Origin: Pseudanabaena sp. BC1403
GTDB taxonomy: Bacteria; Cyanobacteriota; Cyanobacteriia; Pseudanabaenales; Pseudanabaenaceae
DNA: 53,685 bases
Assembly (NCBI RefSeq): GCF_002914585.1
Contig: NZ_PDDM01000032.1
Span: 1-53,685 of the forward strand
Reading direction: 5' to 3'
This document shows, piece after piece, positions 24,357-33,836 of the stretch (position 1 is the stretch's first letter; each line of letters opens with the position of its first letter). Under the pieces are notes generated by a model, which did not search any database, was not told the origin of the DNA, and saw nothing but the letters and a program-made list of their open reading frames with translations. A program made the position numbers and the translations under genes.

Positions 24357-26420
24357 ATGAGTCTGACAACTGGGCAAATAGTCGGTGGGCATTACGAAGT
24401 TACAGCACGTTTGGGTGGCGGTGGATTTGGGGAGACTTATCTCTCACGAGACTTGCACCTGCCCGATCGCCCCACTAGAGTAATTAAAAGACTAAGTCCA
24501 CATATTCAAGAAGCCAGTGTTTTACAGCTATCGAGGCGACTTTTTGAAACCGAAGCTCAAGTTCTCTATCGACTCGGAACCCATCCCCAGATTCCGCAAC
24601 TGTTTGCCCACTTTGAAGAATTATCAGAATTTTATTTAGTTCAAGAATATATTGATGGCAAAGACCTTAGTCATGAACTGCCGCGCGGCAAGATTTGGGA
24701 ACAGTTTGTAGTTGCTGATTTACTGCAAAACCTCCTAGTCGTCCTCAGCTTTGTCCATCAGAACAATGTGATTCATCGTGATATTAAGCCCGAAAACATT
24801 ATTCGTCGTCGGGATGGACAGCTTTTTTTAATTGATTTTGGTGTTGTCAAGCAAATTGTCACACCCACAGACCTCTTGGCTGGACAACCAGACGATGGCT
24901 ACACGGTGGGAATTGGTACACCAGGATATATGCCTAGCGAACAGGCTCATGGTGAGCCAAAATTTGCCAGTGACATCTATGCGATCGGCATGATTGGCAT
25001 TCAAGCTCTAACAGGTATTCCACCTAGTCATTTAGCCAAAGATGACAACTTAGAAATTTTATGGCGGGCATCTGCGCCTAAGGTCTATCCTGAATTTGCT
25101 GATATTCTTTCGCAGATGGTGCGGTTTGATTTTCGGCAGCGTTACCCTAGTGCTGAAGCGGCTTATAAGTTAATTCGAGAATTTGTCGATCGCTATCCAA
25201 TCTCCCATGTCAATCACAGTTTATCAACTGTACTGATTAGTGGTGAGATGGCGCAAAAAACTAATCAAAACCTTAGTCAGCAAAATACTCCTATACGAGA
25301 TCTTCATTCTGCCCAGAAGCAGGAGTTACCAATATCAAGAATTGGGAAGTATTTTCAGCCTTGGCATTTGGGCTTAGGAATCATCACTCTGGGCGCGATC
25401 GCAATCACGACAATAATTCTCATATTTGGATCTTCCCCTAAGCCGATAAATCCAACTAATCTTGAGGAATCACAAGAAAAAGCTGGATTGCCAGAATCTT
25501 CACCTAAGCCAATAAATCCATCAACTTCAGTTCCATCAGTAATGAAGGAATTGACAATCAATGAAGCAAAGGATTTAATCTATGGAGTTACAATTAGCCC
25601 CGACAATAAAATTTTGGCAGTGGCAAGCTCAGAGCGCATTATTGAGCTATGGGACTTAACCAAAAGCAAAAAATTACAGACACTCAAAGGTCATACAGGA
25701 AGAGTCTATGATGTGTACTTTAGTCCTGATGGCAAGCGTTTAGTTAGTGGCAGCGATGATCGCAAAGTAATCATTTGGGAAGTTTCCACTGGCAAAATCT
25801 TAAATACGTTAGTGGGACATCAAGATCGCATATATACTGCTATCTTCAGTCCTGATGGCAAGTTGATCGCTAGTTCTGGAGCTGATCGCACAATTCGCCT
25901 ATGGAATGTAGAAACTGGCAAACTAATCAGCACGTTAACTGAAAAATCTTGGGTCTACGATGTCTCATTTACACCCGATAGTAAATTCTTAGCAAGTGGT
26001 AGTGAAGATGGCGCAATTCGATTATGGAATGTGGAGACAGGAAAAGTTCTTAAGACCTTAGTAGAGAGTGGTAGCCCCGTGCGATCGCTTGTTTATAGCA
26101 ATGATGGTAAGGTGATCGCTAGTGCGATGGAAGATAATACTGTGCGTCTATGGGATGGAAAGACGGGGCAGTTAAAGGATGTTCTTACAGGTCATACGGG
26201 TGAGGTGCATACGATCGCTTTCAGTAATGACGGGAGTTTACTGGCTAGCGGCAGTGCTGATAAAACAATTCGGATTTGGTTTTTAAAAGACAAGCGATCG
26301 CCTCAAGTTTTATCAGAGCACGAGCGTGGCGTGTCATCGATTAAATTTAGTGCTAATCAAAAGCTGTTGATAAGTGGCAGTCTCGACGGCAAAGTGAAAA
26401 TCTGGAAATTAGCGAACTGA
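24357..26420 (+). CDS. Ser/Thr protein kinase with C-terminal seven-bladed WD40 domain
   Basis: A 687-aa membrane protein. The kinase domain is about residues 12-275: Gly-loop GGGGFGETYL, VIKRL lysine, HRDIKPENII, DFG (LIDFGVVKQ) and GTPGYMPSEQ; all catalytic residues are present. A single membrane helix follows at about 338-360. A low-complexity spacer with two SSPKPINP copies leads to seven WD40 blades (about 400-687), each with a W-D/N/E-x closure such as ELWDL, IIWEV and RLWNV. The propeller is probably on the far side of the membrane and could be a ligand or protein sensor. It is followed by sufS 95 bases on; a shared function is not implied. Confidence 0.95.
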   Translation: MSLTTGQIVGGHYEVTARLGGGGFGETYLSRDLHLPDRPTRVIKRLSPHIQEASVLQLSRRLFETEAQVLYRLGTHPQIPQLFAHFEELSEFYLVQEYIDGKDLSHELPRGKIWEQFVVADLLQNLLVVLSFVHQNNVIHRDIKPENIIRRRDGQLFLIDFGVVKQIVTPTDLLAGQPDDGYTVGIGTPGYMPSEQAHGEPKFASDIYAIGMIGIQALTGIPPSHLAKDDNLEILWRASAPKVYPEFADILSQMVRFDFRQRYPSAEAAYKLIREFVDRYPISHVNHSLSTVLISGEMAQKTNQNLSQQNTPIRDLHSAQKQELPISRIGKYFQPWHLGLGIITLGAIAITTIILIFGSSPKPINPTNLEESQEKAGLPESSPKPINPSTSVPSVMKELTINEAKDLIYGVTISPDNKILAVASSERIIELWDLTKSKKLQTLKGHTGRVYDVYFSPDGKRLVSGSDDRKVIIWEVSTGKILNTLVGHQDRIYTAIFSPDGKLIASSGADRTIRLWNVETGKLISTLTEKSWVYDVSFTPDSKFLASGSEDGAIRLWNVETGKVLKTLVESGSPVRSLVYSNDGKVIASAMEDNTVRLWDGKTGQLKDVLTGHTGEVHTIAFSNDGSLLASGSADKTIRIWFLKDKRSPQVLSEHERGVSSIKFSANQKLLISGSLDGKVKIWKLAN

Positions 26421-26515
26421 TAAACATGGGTTAGCGCACCTCGCTGTCTCATGCTTTTTGGGTTTTGAACTGTTAAAATGCAGATAGCAGTTACGACAGC
26501 AACTATGTAAGACTC

Positions 26516-27766
26516 ATGACATTAACCTATGAAAAGACCTTAGCAGATCGGGTCAGAGCAGATTTTGAGATTTTGGATCAAGAGGTCAATGGCAAGCCTC
26601 TCATTTATTTTGATAATGCCGCCAGTTCTCAGAAGCCAAAATCGGTGCTTGCAGCATGGAAATATTATTACGAGCATGACAACGCCAACGTACATCGTGG
26701 CGCTCATACTCTCAGTGCTAGAGCCACCGATGCCTATGAGGGAGCGCGGGACAAAATCGCTAAATTTGTCAATGCTAAGTCATCACAGGAAATCATTTAT
26801 ACCCGCAATGCCAGTGAAGCGATTAATCTCGTTGCCTATACTTGGGGATGGGCAAACCTGAAAGCAGGGGATGAAGTAATTCTCTCAGTGATGGAGCATC
26901 ACAGTAATATTGTGCCTTGGCAGTTGATTGCTCAGCGTACAGGCGCAGTTCTTAAATTCCTAGAACCAACCATCTTAGGGGAATTGAGTTTAGAGCAATT
27001 TAAGTCTTTACTCAACCCTAAAACTAAACTGGTATCAATTGTCCATGTTTCCAATACTCTTGGTTGTGTGAATCCAGTGGAGGAGATGATTCCATTGGCT
27101 CATGCTCAAGGCGCAAAGGTATTGCTAGATGCTTGTCAGAGCGTGCCACATATGCCCATTGATGTGCAGGCGCTTGATTGCGATTGGCTAGTGGCTTCGG
27201 GACATAAGATGTGTGCGCCGACAGGAATTGGGTTCCTCTATGGTAAGCGTGACCTATTGCTAGAAATGCCTCCGTTTATGGGTGGTGGCGAAATGATTGC
27301 GGATGTCTTTCTCGATCATTCTACTTATGCTGGCTTACCTCACAAATTTGAAGCAGGGACTCCTGCAATTGGCGAGGCGATCGCTCTCGGTGCAGCGGTG
27401 GATTACTTGACTGCGATCGGCATGGATAAAATCCATGATTATGAACAGGAATTAATTGAATATTTGATGGATTATCTCGACGATATTCCTGACATCAAAG
27501 TTTACGGGCCAAGACATCACCGCGCAGGTTTGGCATCCTTCACGATCGCCCATGGGATTCATGCCAATGACTTATCGGCGATGCTCGATCAAGATGGTAT
27601 CGCTATTCGTTCAGGACACCATTGCACTCAGCCATTACATCGCTTTTTAGGAATTAGCGGCACGGCAAGAGCCAGTGTCTATTTCTATAATACCAAAGCC
27701 GAAATTGATACCTTTGTCGCTTCCCTAAATGATGCGATCGCCTTTTTTAAGAATGTAATGGCATAG
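26516..27766 (+). CDS. sufS: SufS-type cysteine desulfurase
   Basis: A 416-aa PLP enzyme of group II desulfurases. It has the N-terminal [15 protein letters not shown], the [13 protein letters not shown] region, the PLP lysine in [18 protein letters not shown] and catalytic cysteine in [15 protein letters not shown]. It takes sulfur from cysteine to SufE/SufBCD for Fe-S cluster building, the main pathway in cyanobacteria. The rest of the suf genes are not in this window. An adenylate-kinase-like gene follows after 4 bases, indicating co-transcription. Confidence 0.96.
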   Translation: MTLTYEKTLADRVRADFEILDQEVNGKPLIYFDNAASSQKPKSVLAAWKYYYEHDNANVHRGAHTLSARATDAYEGARDKIAKFVNAKSSQEIIYTRNASEAINLVAYTWGWANLKAGDEVILSVMEHHSNIVPWQLIAQRTGAVLKFLEPTILGELSLEQFKSLLNPKTKLVSIVHVSNTLGCVNPVEEMIPLAHAQGAKVLLDACQSVPHMPIDVQALDCDWLVASGHKMCAPTGIGFLYGKRDLLLEMPPFMGGGEMIADVFLDHSTYAGLPHKFEAGTPAIGEAIALGAAVDYLTAIGMDKIHDYEQELIEYLMDYLDDIPDIKVYGPRHHRAGLASFTIAHGIHANDLSAMLDQDGIAIRSGHHCTQPLHRFLGISGTARASVYFYNTKAEIDTFVASLNDAIAFFKNVMA

Positions 27767-27770
27767 ACCT

Positions 27771-28331
27771 ATGGCAAGAATTATTCTATTAGGGGCATCG
27801 GGCTCAGGACGTACTACGCAAGCTTTACATCTACAATCTTTGCTCAATATTCCTGTGATCTCAACTAGTGAAATTTTGCGATTAGAGATGGCAACAGCAA
27901 CAGATTTAGGTATGGAAGTAAAAAAATTCATCGATGCTGGTGAATTTGTGCCTGACATGCTGATGATTGAGCTGATGCGATTGCGGCTTGAGATGGAAGA
28001 TGCTCAACAGGGGTGGATTTTAGAGGGCTATCCCCGCACTTCTTTTCAAGCCGAGGAGTTAGATTTTTTATTGGATGAGTTGGGCTGTCCTCTTGACCAT
28101 GCAATTTATTTACAAGCTTCTGAAGAGACATTGATGCAGCGATCGCGATCGCGTGGCGGCTCTGATGACTCGATTGAGATAATTCAAAAACGAATTGAGC
28201 AATTTTTAGATCTGACTATTCCTTTATTAGAATATTACGGCTATAAACAGAAATTACTCACTATCGATAGTGAGTTAGATGTAGCCACGGTCAGCGCTCA
28301 CCTAGAGCGTGGCATAAACTCAAACTTATAG
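27771..28331 (+). CDS. Adenylate-kinase-like nucleoside monophosphate kinase with altered P-loop
   Basis: A 186-aa protein of the adenylate kinase fold: N-terminal GASGSGRTTQALHLQ P-loop, NMP-binding ISTSEILRLE and FIDAGEFVPD, then WILEGYPRTSFQAEELDFLL and a short LID (RSRSRGGSDDS). The P-loop lysine that contacts the phosphates is replaced by Arg (GSGRTT instead of GKGT), and GFPRT reads GYPRT. Activity may be low or altered; the core Arg (PRT) is kept. It is the second gene of the sufS operon and its stop lies inside a terminator stem. It is probably a paralogue of a true adk elsewhere (inference). Confidence 0.85.
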   Translation: MARIILLGASGSGRTTQALHLQSLLNIPVISTSEILRLEMATATDLGMEVKKFIDAGEFVPDMLMIELMRLRLEMEDAQQGWILEGYPRTSFQAEELDFLLDELGCPLDHAIYLQASEETLMQRSRSRGGSDDSIEIIQKRIEQFLDLTIPLLEYYGYKQKLLTIDSELDVATVSAHLERGINSNL

Positions 28332-28368
28332 GATTGTGCTCACAGGGGCGCAATCCTATAAGTTTGAG
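28319..28368. terminator. Terminator hairpin of the sufS operon
   Basis: Perfect 18-bp arms CTCAAACTTATAGGATTG / CAATCCTATAAGTTTGAG. The kinase stop codon lies inside the left arm and A/T-rich sequence follows the right arm. dprA begins 35 bases later. Confidence 0.85.
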
Positions 28369-28402
28369 AAATTTATTTTGAGTACTTAACACAACAGAAT
28401 TC

Positions 28403-29515
28403 ATGAGCCTTAGCCCAAATCAGGAAAGAGCCTATTGGTTAGCATGGTCACAAATACGTGGTATTGGGCCAGTATTGATGAAGCGACTTTATCAAGCCTT
28501 TGGCGGCTCCATGTCTGAGGCTTGGAATGCTATGCCGAGTGATTTACAAGCTGTCGAAGGTATTGGTGGTCAGACCCTCGAAGCAATTCGTCAAGCGCAG
28601 CGCGAAGTAGAACCTGTGGCTCTATTGGCTGTACATGAACATAACAATCTTAACTTCTGGACTCCAAGCGATCACGAATATCCGCAGTTACTTTGGGAGA
28701 TTCCTGATCCACCACCAATTTTGTATTATCGAGGAAATCTAACTAATTGGAATGAGCGGAACACCGTTGCGATCGTGGGGACGCGCAACGCTACACCATA
28801 TGGAAGACGGTGGACAAAGAAATTAGTCTCAGCGTTAGCTAGTCGTGGATTTACGATTATCTCTGGTATGGCAGAAGGTATTGATGGAGAAGCACACAAA
28901 GCTTGCTTGGAAGTTGGTGGTCAAACTGTTGCTGTAGTGGGGACAGGAGTCGATCGCATTTATCCATACAAACACAAGTCTCTATACGAGCAGATTGTGT
29001 CTTCAGGCTTAGTGGTAAGTGAATATCCCCAAGGGACTCCACCCGACAAAACTCATTTCCCTGCCCGTAATCGAATTATTGCAGGACTTAGCCGCGTGAC
29101 ATTAGTAATGGAAGCACCAGAGCGATCGGGAGCCTTAATCACCGCCTATCAGGCAAATGAATATGGGCGCGATGTCTATGCCTTGCCAAATTCCCTCGAA
29201 GTGAGTGAAGCAAAGGGCTGCCTGAATCTTTTGGGTAAAGGTGCACAGGCAATTTTAGGTGTGGATGAGCTGTTAGAATCTTTGGGAATGTTGCCGAATT
29301 TAGATAAGCCAGCACCTGCGATCGCAATTTCTGAATTACCACTCCTGCAACAAAATATTCTCCAAGCGATCGGGTTTGGCGATCCCGTTGGTTTAGATTG
29401 GATTGTGGAACAAACCCAAATTCCTTCGGGTGAGGTGTTGGGGGCTTTGACATATTTGGAGCTTGTCGGTGCGATCGCGCCATATCCTGGAATGCGATAT
29501 CAACGTTTGGTGTAA
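28403..29515 (+). CDS. dprA: DprA, DNA-processing protein
   Basis: A 370-aa cytoplasmic protein. An N-terminal helix-hairpin-helix region (WSQIRGIGPVLMKRLYQAFG; VEGIGGQTLEAIRQA) is followed by the DprA Rossmann fold: IVGTRNATPYGRRW, ISGMAEGIDGEAHKACLE, VVGTGVDRIYPYKHKSL and FPARNRIIAGLS. A C-terminal winged helix (about 310-370) is also present. It loads RecA on incoming single-stranded DNA in natural transformation, consistent with competence in the host. It follows the sufS operon terminator and is cut off from the next gene by a REP-like unit. Confidence 0.96.
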   Translation: MSLSPNQERAYWLAWSQIRGIGPVLMKRLYQAFGGSMSEAWNAMPSDLQAVEGIGGQTLEAIRQAQREVEPVALLAVHEHNNLNFWTPSDHEYPQLLWEIPDPPPILYYRGNLTNWNERNTVAIVGTRNATPYGRRWTKKLVSALASRGFTIISGMAEGIDGEAHKACLEVGGQTVAVVGTGVDRIYPYKHKSLYEQIVSSGLVVSEYPQGTPPDKTHFPARNRIIAGLSRVTLVMEAPERSGALITAYQANEYGRDVYALPNSLEVSEAKGCLNLLGKGAQAILGVDELLESLGMLPNLDKPAPAIAISELPLLQQNILQAIGFGDPVGLDWIVEQTQIPSGEVLGALTYLELVGAIAPYPGMRYQRLV

Positions 29516-29539
29516 CTTGCGCAGAAGCCTTGGACGGAT

Positions 29540-29733
29540 GCCTTGCACTCAAGTGCAGGCTAAGAGCTAAAGTCCTCTGAAGAGGACTGAATATGGCGGG
29601 TTTCTTTTGCCGTAGCAGCAATAGAACTGCTTTGCTCAGTTATTTGCATCTAGCGAATTCATCTATCTTGTTAGTACATTTTTTAGTCCTCTTCAGAGGA
29701 CTTTCGCTCTTAGCCCGCACTTGAGTGCAGGGC
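29540..29733. repeat. REP-like paired palindrome unit, copy A
   Basis: The left half has CCTTGCACTCAAGTGCAGG (29541-29559) and AGTCCTCTGAAGAGGACT (29571-29588). The right half mirrors them as AGTCCTCTTCAGAGGACT (29685-29702) and GCCCGCACTTGAGTGCAGGGC (29713-29733). The 96-base middle does not match copy B. Four hairpins in inverted order around a free middle is the plan of bipartite REP (BIME-like) elements. It starts 25 bases after dprA and ends 7 bases before the tnpA 3' end. Confidence 0.9.
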
Positions 29734-29739
29734 TTTATT

Positions 29740-30150
29740 TCATTCGCCATCTTTCTCCAAAGATAAAACAATAGAGCCATTCTGATGATGTATTTTCTGA
29801 TTTTGTACATAGGCGATCGCCCAGTCTAATTGTTTTTGCCCAAAAGAAAAAACGCCATATCCACCCTGCCATGCAAAGGCATTTCCTGCGATCGCTAAGT
29901 TCTGATTCCAATCATGGGAGCTACTTCCTTTAATCCTTTTGATGAACTCAGACAAAGCAATGGTTGGTGGAACTGAAGCTACTAGATGAATGTGATTTTC
30001 TGTTCCATTAATTGCGTAAACAATTGCTCCTAGCGAATCAGATTTACCAATAATAAAATCATAAAGATGCGATTCCTTGTCAGGGCTAATGAGTGGCAGA
30101 CGATCTTTGGTTGCCCAAACAAAATGATAGTAAAGTTGCCAGAAAGACAT
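29740..30150 (-). CDS. TnpA Y1 transposase (IS200/IS605 or REP-associated type)
   Basis: A 136-aa single-domain Y1 HUH enzyme. It starts SFWQLYYHFVWATKDRLPLI, typical of the family, has the HUH motif in GTENHIHLVASVP, and places the catalytic tyrosine in the helix IAYVQNQKIHHQ. It would nick and join single-stranded DNA next to hairpins. It is bracketed by two REP-like units whose inverted palindromes are the obvious substrate. There is no tnpB. The length fits IS200 TnpA and small RAYTs; I cannot tell these apart without a tree. The gene seems intact. Confidence 0.88.
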   Translation of the reverse strand: MSFWQLYYHFVWATKDRLPLISPDKESHLYDFIIGKSDSLGAIVYAINGTENHIHLVASVPPTIALSEFIKRIKGSSSHDWNQNLAIAGNAFAWQGGYGVFSFGQKQLDWAIAYVQNQKIHHQNGSIVLSLEKDGE

Positions 30151-30219
30151 GAGGTTAAGGTTGCAATCAAAATTTTTGGATTGCTTTGCATTTTAGCTTG
30201 AGATTAAGCCTTGTATGTG

Positions 30220-30406
30220 AGCCTTGCACTCAAGTGCAGGCTAAGAGCTTAAGTCCTCTGAAGAGGACTGAGTACTTAATATTAAGAGCATCTTGCTATT
30301 CACGATCGCATTTTCGAGAATCACAATCGATAATTAACAAATCATCAAGACAATACCAGTCCTCTTCAGAGGACTTTTGCTTTTAGCCCGCACTTGAGTG
30401 CAGGGC
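30220..30406. repeat. REP-like paired palindrome unit, copy B, running into recJ
   Basis: It has the same four hairpins as copy A: GCCTTGCACTCAAGTGCAGG (30221-30240), AGTCCTCTGAAGAGGACT (30252-30269), AGTCCTCTTCAGAGGACT (30358-30375) and GCCCGCACTTGAGTGCAGGGC (30386-30406). The middle is unrelated to that of copy A. The right end lies inside the recJ reading frame and provides its last codons and stop. It sits in the promoter region of tnpA, so the hairpins could also control the transposase. Confidence 0.9.
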
Positions 30407-32701
30407 GTTCTTCAACAACTGACTATCAAAAAATTGTTGCTGGAAAGCTAACTCATTTGCGGCTTGGATAAATTGGCTTGCTGAGGTAAATCCATCATAT
30501 GTTGATAGAATAGAGCTTATACGGATAATCGAATCTCTATCATCTGACGAAACAGCGATCGCATCCATAGCATAACCATATTGTTGAAGCTCCTCAAATC
30601 CAATCTGCAACACATCTTGATCATCAATTCCTAATTTTGCGATTAGTTGCGATCGCCTAATTTCTTTTCCAGTTCGACTTAAATATTTGGCAATTCCCAC
30701 TAAGGTTTGCCATGCGATCGCTCCATTTATCTGTTCAGGGCGAGGATAGACCAAAGCAATAGCTTGATTAGCTTGATGGGCGCGATCGATAATAGTGTTG
30801 ACATCTTGCCAACTTTGAGGACAGCGATCGCAGATAGTTGCTGAATTAGTTGCTAATAAGTGGGAATCAAGATCGCTCGGATTACGCCCGCGCCAATCAA
30901 TGATCTTGAGATTTAGATCAGAATTTTTGATTGATGTTGCGAGGGATGGCAACTCAGCGCTCAGAGGCGCACTCTGAGCATGAAAATCAAGCAGTCGCAC
31001 ATCATAACGGCGGCGAAAAGCATTATCGACTAGTTCAATCACCACATCGCAACTGGTATCAGGCAACTCATAACTATAATGCCCCCACCAATCGCCATAA
31101 ATCTGATTGCCATTGCGATCGCTTAGAGTAAATTCTGTCTTAATATATTCAACTTTCTGTCCTTTTTGAGTCCGAATATTCGCATTGGATATCTCTGAAA
31201 ATTGGCAATCACGAACTAACAACTTGGGGTAGGGATTACCCATACCAAAAGGTTCTAGTTGTTTAAATTCGTTAAATAATTCTTTGCTAAGATCGGCGAT
31301 ATTTACTTCTAAATCAATGTTGATCGCTTTACTTTGCAATTGACCATATTGACTCCAAAACTTCTGATCGATCGACTCAGTCAGCAACTGCAAATTCTCA
31401 AGTGCAAAACTCAAACCGCCTGCAAGCGGATGTCCGCCGAAGCTGAGCAATAGATGTTCTTGCCCTTTGAGGAGATCGTAAAGATTTATACCCTCTAGCG
31501 ATCGCGCACTGCCTTTAGCAATTCCATCTTCAACTGTACAGAGAATCGTCGGACGTGCATATTCGGCAACCACTTGTCCCGCCACTAAGCCTAAAACGCC
31601 TACTGACCATTGCGGATCGGCCAGCACAATCAGCCCTGTCGTAGAAAGATCGAGTTGTTCGATTTTAGCTTGAACCTGTTTAAAAACCTTTTTTTGTAAA
31701 GCTTTACGCTGTGTGTTAGCCAGTTCAGTCTGTTCAATTAGCGCTTTGCAGACCCTCTCGTCGCGAGTAGTCAGCAATTCTACGCATTTCCGTACATCGC
31801 CCCAAATTCTACTCACGGCATTAATACGCGGAGCAATCCCAAAGCTAATATCTATCGGGCGATCGCCGACTCTTTTACATTGCTCCAAGAGCATTTTGAC
31901 TCCGAGGCGTTGCTTTTGCCGCAATACTTCTATTCCCTTTTGCGCAAGATATCGACAATCTCCAGTAAGTTTCACTAGGTCAGCCACTAAGCCGATCGCA
32001 ACCAAATCCAACAAGTCCTCTAAGGGCTTCTGGGGAATTTCTGGTAAGGTTTCATATAACGCTTCCATTAATTTGTAGGCAACTGCTACCCCCGACAAAT
32101 TAAATAATGGATGCTGATTTGGTAAGTAACGCGGATTGATAATTGCAGCTACTGGTGGACGCTCGTCTGGCAAAGTATGGTGATCGGTGACAATCACATC
32201 AATTCCTAAATCCTGAGCATAGGTTAACGCATCAAAACAAGTGCTACCCGTATCACAAGTAATGATTAAGCTTAGTGATTTTCCTGCTGATTGACATTGC
32301 GATCGCAGCTCATCTAAACCTCTAATCGAGATCCCATGCGACTCTTTGAGCCGATCTGGGATATAAAACACTAAACGATCGCCTTGAGCAAAAAATTGTC
32401 CTAATCCTTCCCATAAGACGGATGTTGCAGTAATCCCATCCGCATCAAAATCCCCCCAAATTGCGATCGTTTCTCCCTGTTCATAGGCTTTCTGGATTCG
32501 GGCGATCGCCTGCTCCATCTCTATACCAAAAGCAAAGGCACTAGTGGGTTGATAAGCAGTAATATCTAAAAATGATTCTACTTGCTCAGGCTCAATGATT
32601 CCTCTCTGACAAAGTAACTGCGCTGCAAATTTACCAACTTTTTCGCTTAACCAAGTCGGTATTTCAACTGTTTCTAAAATTCGCCAATTGGTTAGAGACA
32701 T
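30383..32701 (-). CDS. recJ: RecJ single-stranded-DNA 5'-3' exonuclease, with repeat-derived C-terminus
   Basis: A 772-aa protein from ATG 32701 (MSLTNWRILETVE); an upstream TTG at 32728 is less likely. DHH-family motifs are present: WGDFDADGITATSVL (motif I), LIITCDTGST, VIVTDHHTLPD, INPRY and FGGHPLAGGLSF. A C-terminal OB/extra region follows, as is usual for cyanobacterial RecJ. The last eight codons (ALHSSAG-stop region) lie in copy B of the REP-like unit, so the natural end has been replaced. The DHH core is complete and activity is expected. It overlaps the upstream acetyltransferase gene by 10 bases. Confidence 0.95.
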   Translation of the reverse strand: MSLTNWRILETVEIPTWLSEKVGKFAAQLLCQRGIIEPEQVESFLDITAYQPTSAFAFGIEMEQAIARIQKAYEQGETIAIWGDFDADGITATSVLWEGLGQFFAQGDRLVFYIPDRLKESHGISIRGLDELRSQCQSAGKSLSLIITCDTGSTCFDALTYAQDLGIDVIVTDHHTLPDERPPVAAIINPRYLPNQHPLFNLSGVAVAYKLMEALYETLPEIPQKPLEDLLDLVAIGLVADLVKLTGDCRYLAQKGIEVLRQKQRLGVKMLLEQCKRVGDRPIDISFGIAPRINAVSRIWGDVRKCVELLTTRDERVCKALIEQTELANTQRKALQKKVFKQVQAKIEQLDLSTTGLIVLADPQWSVGVLGLVAGQVVAEYARPTILCTVEDGIAKGSARSLEGINLYDLLKGQEHLLLSFGGHPLAGGLSFALENLQLLTESIDQKFWSQYGQLQSKAINIDLEVNIADLSKELFNEFKQLEPFGMGNPYPKLLVRDCQFSEISNANIRTQKGQKVEYIKTEFTLSDRNGNQIYGDWWGHYSYELPDTSCDVVIELVDNAFRRRYDVRLLDFHAQSAPLSAELPSLATSIKNSDLNLKIIDWRGRNPSDLDSHLLATNSATICDRCPQSWQDVNTIIDRAHQANQAIALVYPRPEQINGAIAWQTLVGIAKYLSRTGKEIRRSQLIAKLGIDDQDVLQIGFEELQQYGYAMDAIAVSSDDRDSIIRISSILSTYDGFTSASQFIQAANELAFQQQFFDSQLLKNALHSSAG

Positions 32702-33192
32702 GTTGCGATCGATAACTTCTTCTCCCAAAATAACGCATGACCCATTTGTGGGTTTAGTTCATAACCACTAAAACCAAAAGATTTATATGCAGCTTTAGCC
32801 ACATGATTGCCATCTAAGACTTCTAGCGTTATTTTACAACAGCCTAAATCCAATGCGATCGCCTCTACCATCTGGAGTATTAATTTCGACAAACCTTGAC
32901 CTCGGTAAGGGGCAGAAACAATCAGATCATGAATATTCAGTAGCGGCTTACAAGCGAAAGTAGAGAAACCTTCCAAACAGATAGCTAGACCCGCAGGAAT
33001 GCGATCGACGAATGCGATAATGACATGCACAGAACTACGCCTAGATAATTCGGCAACTAGATTATTTTTAGCAAATTCTGACAGATCTTGACCTCCTCCC
33101 ATTGAATCAAGAGCATATTCACTCATCAATTGGATTAACGCTTCTGCATGATCCTGCTTACTAAGATCTGCCTTAATTATTTCAATTGTCAT
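32692..33192 (-). CDS. GNAT-family N-acetyltransferase
   Basis: A 166-aa GCN5-type acetyltransferase. The acetyl-CoA loop is in VSAPYRGQGLSKLILQMVE (R/Q-x-x-G-x-G/A), followed by LGCCKITLEVLDGNHVAKAAYKSFGFSGYE, the typical beta-bulge and C-terminal strand. The substrate is unknown. It lies between a Uma2 gene (11 bases upstream) and recJ (overlapping by 10 bases), so all may share a transcript. Confidence 0.88.
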   Translation of the reverse strand: MTIEIIKADLSKQDHAEALIQLMSEYALDSMGGGQDLSEFAKNNLVAELSRRSSVHVIIAFVDRIPAGLAICLEGFSTFACKPLLNIHDLIVSAPYRGQGLSKLILQMVEAIALDLGCCKITLEVLDGNHVAKAAYKSFGFSGYELNPQMGHALFWEKKLSIATCL

Positions 33193-33203
33193 AAATCTTT
33201 CTC

Positions 33204-33827
33204 TTAAATTTGTTCGCCATCAACAAAATCGATGTTTTCGTAAAGTGCTGATAGAGGAAACTGGAGATCGATACTGGTGATGTGAATAAGCGGATCATCT
33301 TGGTCAAAATTTGTCTGCTCGATCGCAATCGATATATATTCCCAAACCCGATCAAGCCTCTGGTAAATTTCAATTCTGGGATGCTCAGAGTTGATAAGGA
33401 TATAGGTTTGCAGCGTATCGATCAACATATAGTTTTGCTGCTTAATACCGCGATCGCGAGCTTCTGTTGTAGGCGATAAGACTTCGGCAATGAGAGTAGG
33501 ATATTGCAAGAAATCACGAGAGAAGCGATCGCGCTCATCACAGGAAACAACCACATCAGGATAATAATACTTCCCAGATCTGATGGTGACCTTGGCATCA
33601 TTGCCAGATACCTTGCAACCTTTACCCCGCAGATGCGGAATTAATAATGCCGATAAATTTGCAGGAATCTGGCTATGGGGAACTGTGCCGCCAGTCATCG
33701 CAATAATTCTACCGTTTTCGTATTCATGTCTGCTATCTTGCTCACTTTCCCAAGCGAGATATTCTGTAGGCGACATGATTAGTTGATCATCTTGTGGGCT
33801 TATGTATTTTGGTTGAGCAATCATCAC
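33204..33827 (-). CDS. Uma2-family (DUF820) endonuclease-like protein, first of two
   Basis: A 207-aa protein of the Uma2/DUF820 family, greatly expanded in cyanobacteria. It has the N-terminal MSPTEYLAWESEQDSRHEYENGRI, then YYYPDVVVSCD and PTLIAEVLSPTTEARDRGIK, with acidic residues and the Lys of a PD-(D/E)XK-like core. GTG 33827 or ATG 33824 may serve as start; AGGAG lies just upstream. It follows the other Uma2 gene by 9 bases. The role of these proteins is not established; a Holliday-junction or nuclease function is only inferred from the fold. Confidence 0.9.
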   Translation of the reverse strand: MMIAQPKYISPQDDQLIMSPTEYLAWESEQDSRHEYENGRIIAMTGGTVPHSQIPANLSALLIPHLRGKGCKVSGNDAKVTIRSGKYYYPDVVVSCDERDRFSRDFLQYPTLIAEVLSPTTEARDRGIKQQNYMLIDTLQTYILINSEHPRIEIYQRLDRVWEYISIAIEQTNFDQDDPLIHITSIDLQFPLSALYENIDFVDGEQI

Positions 33828-33836
33828 ATAACTCTC

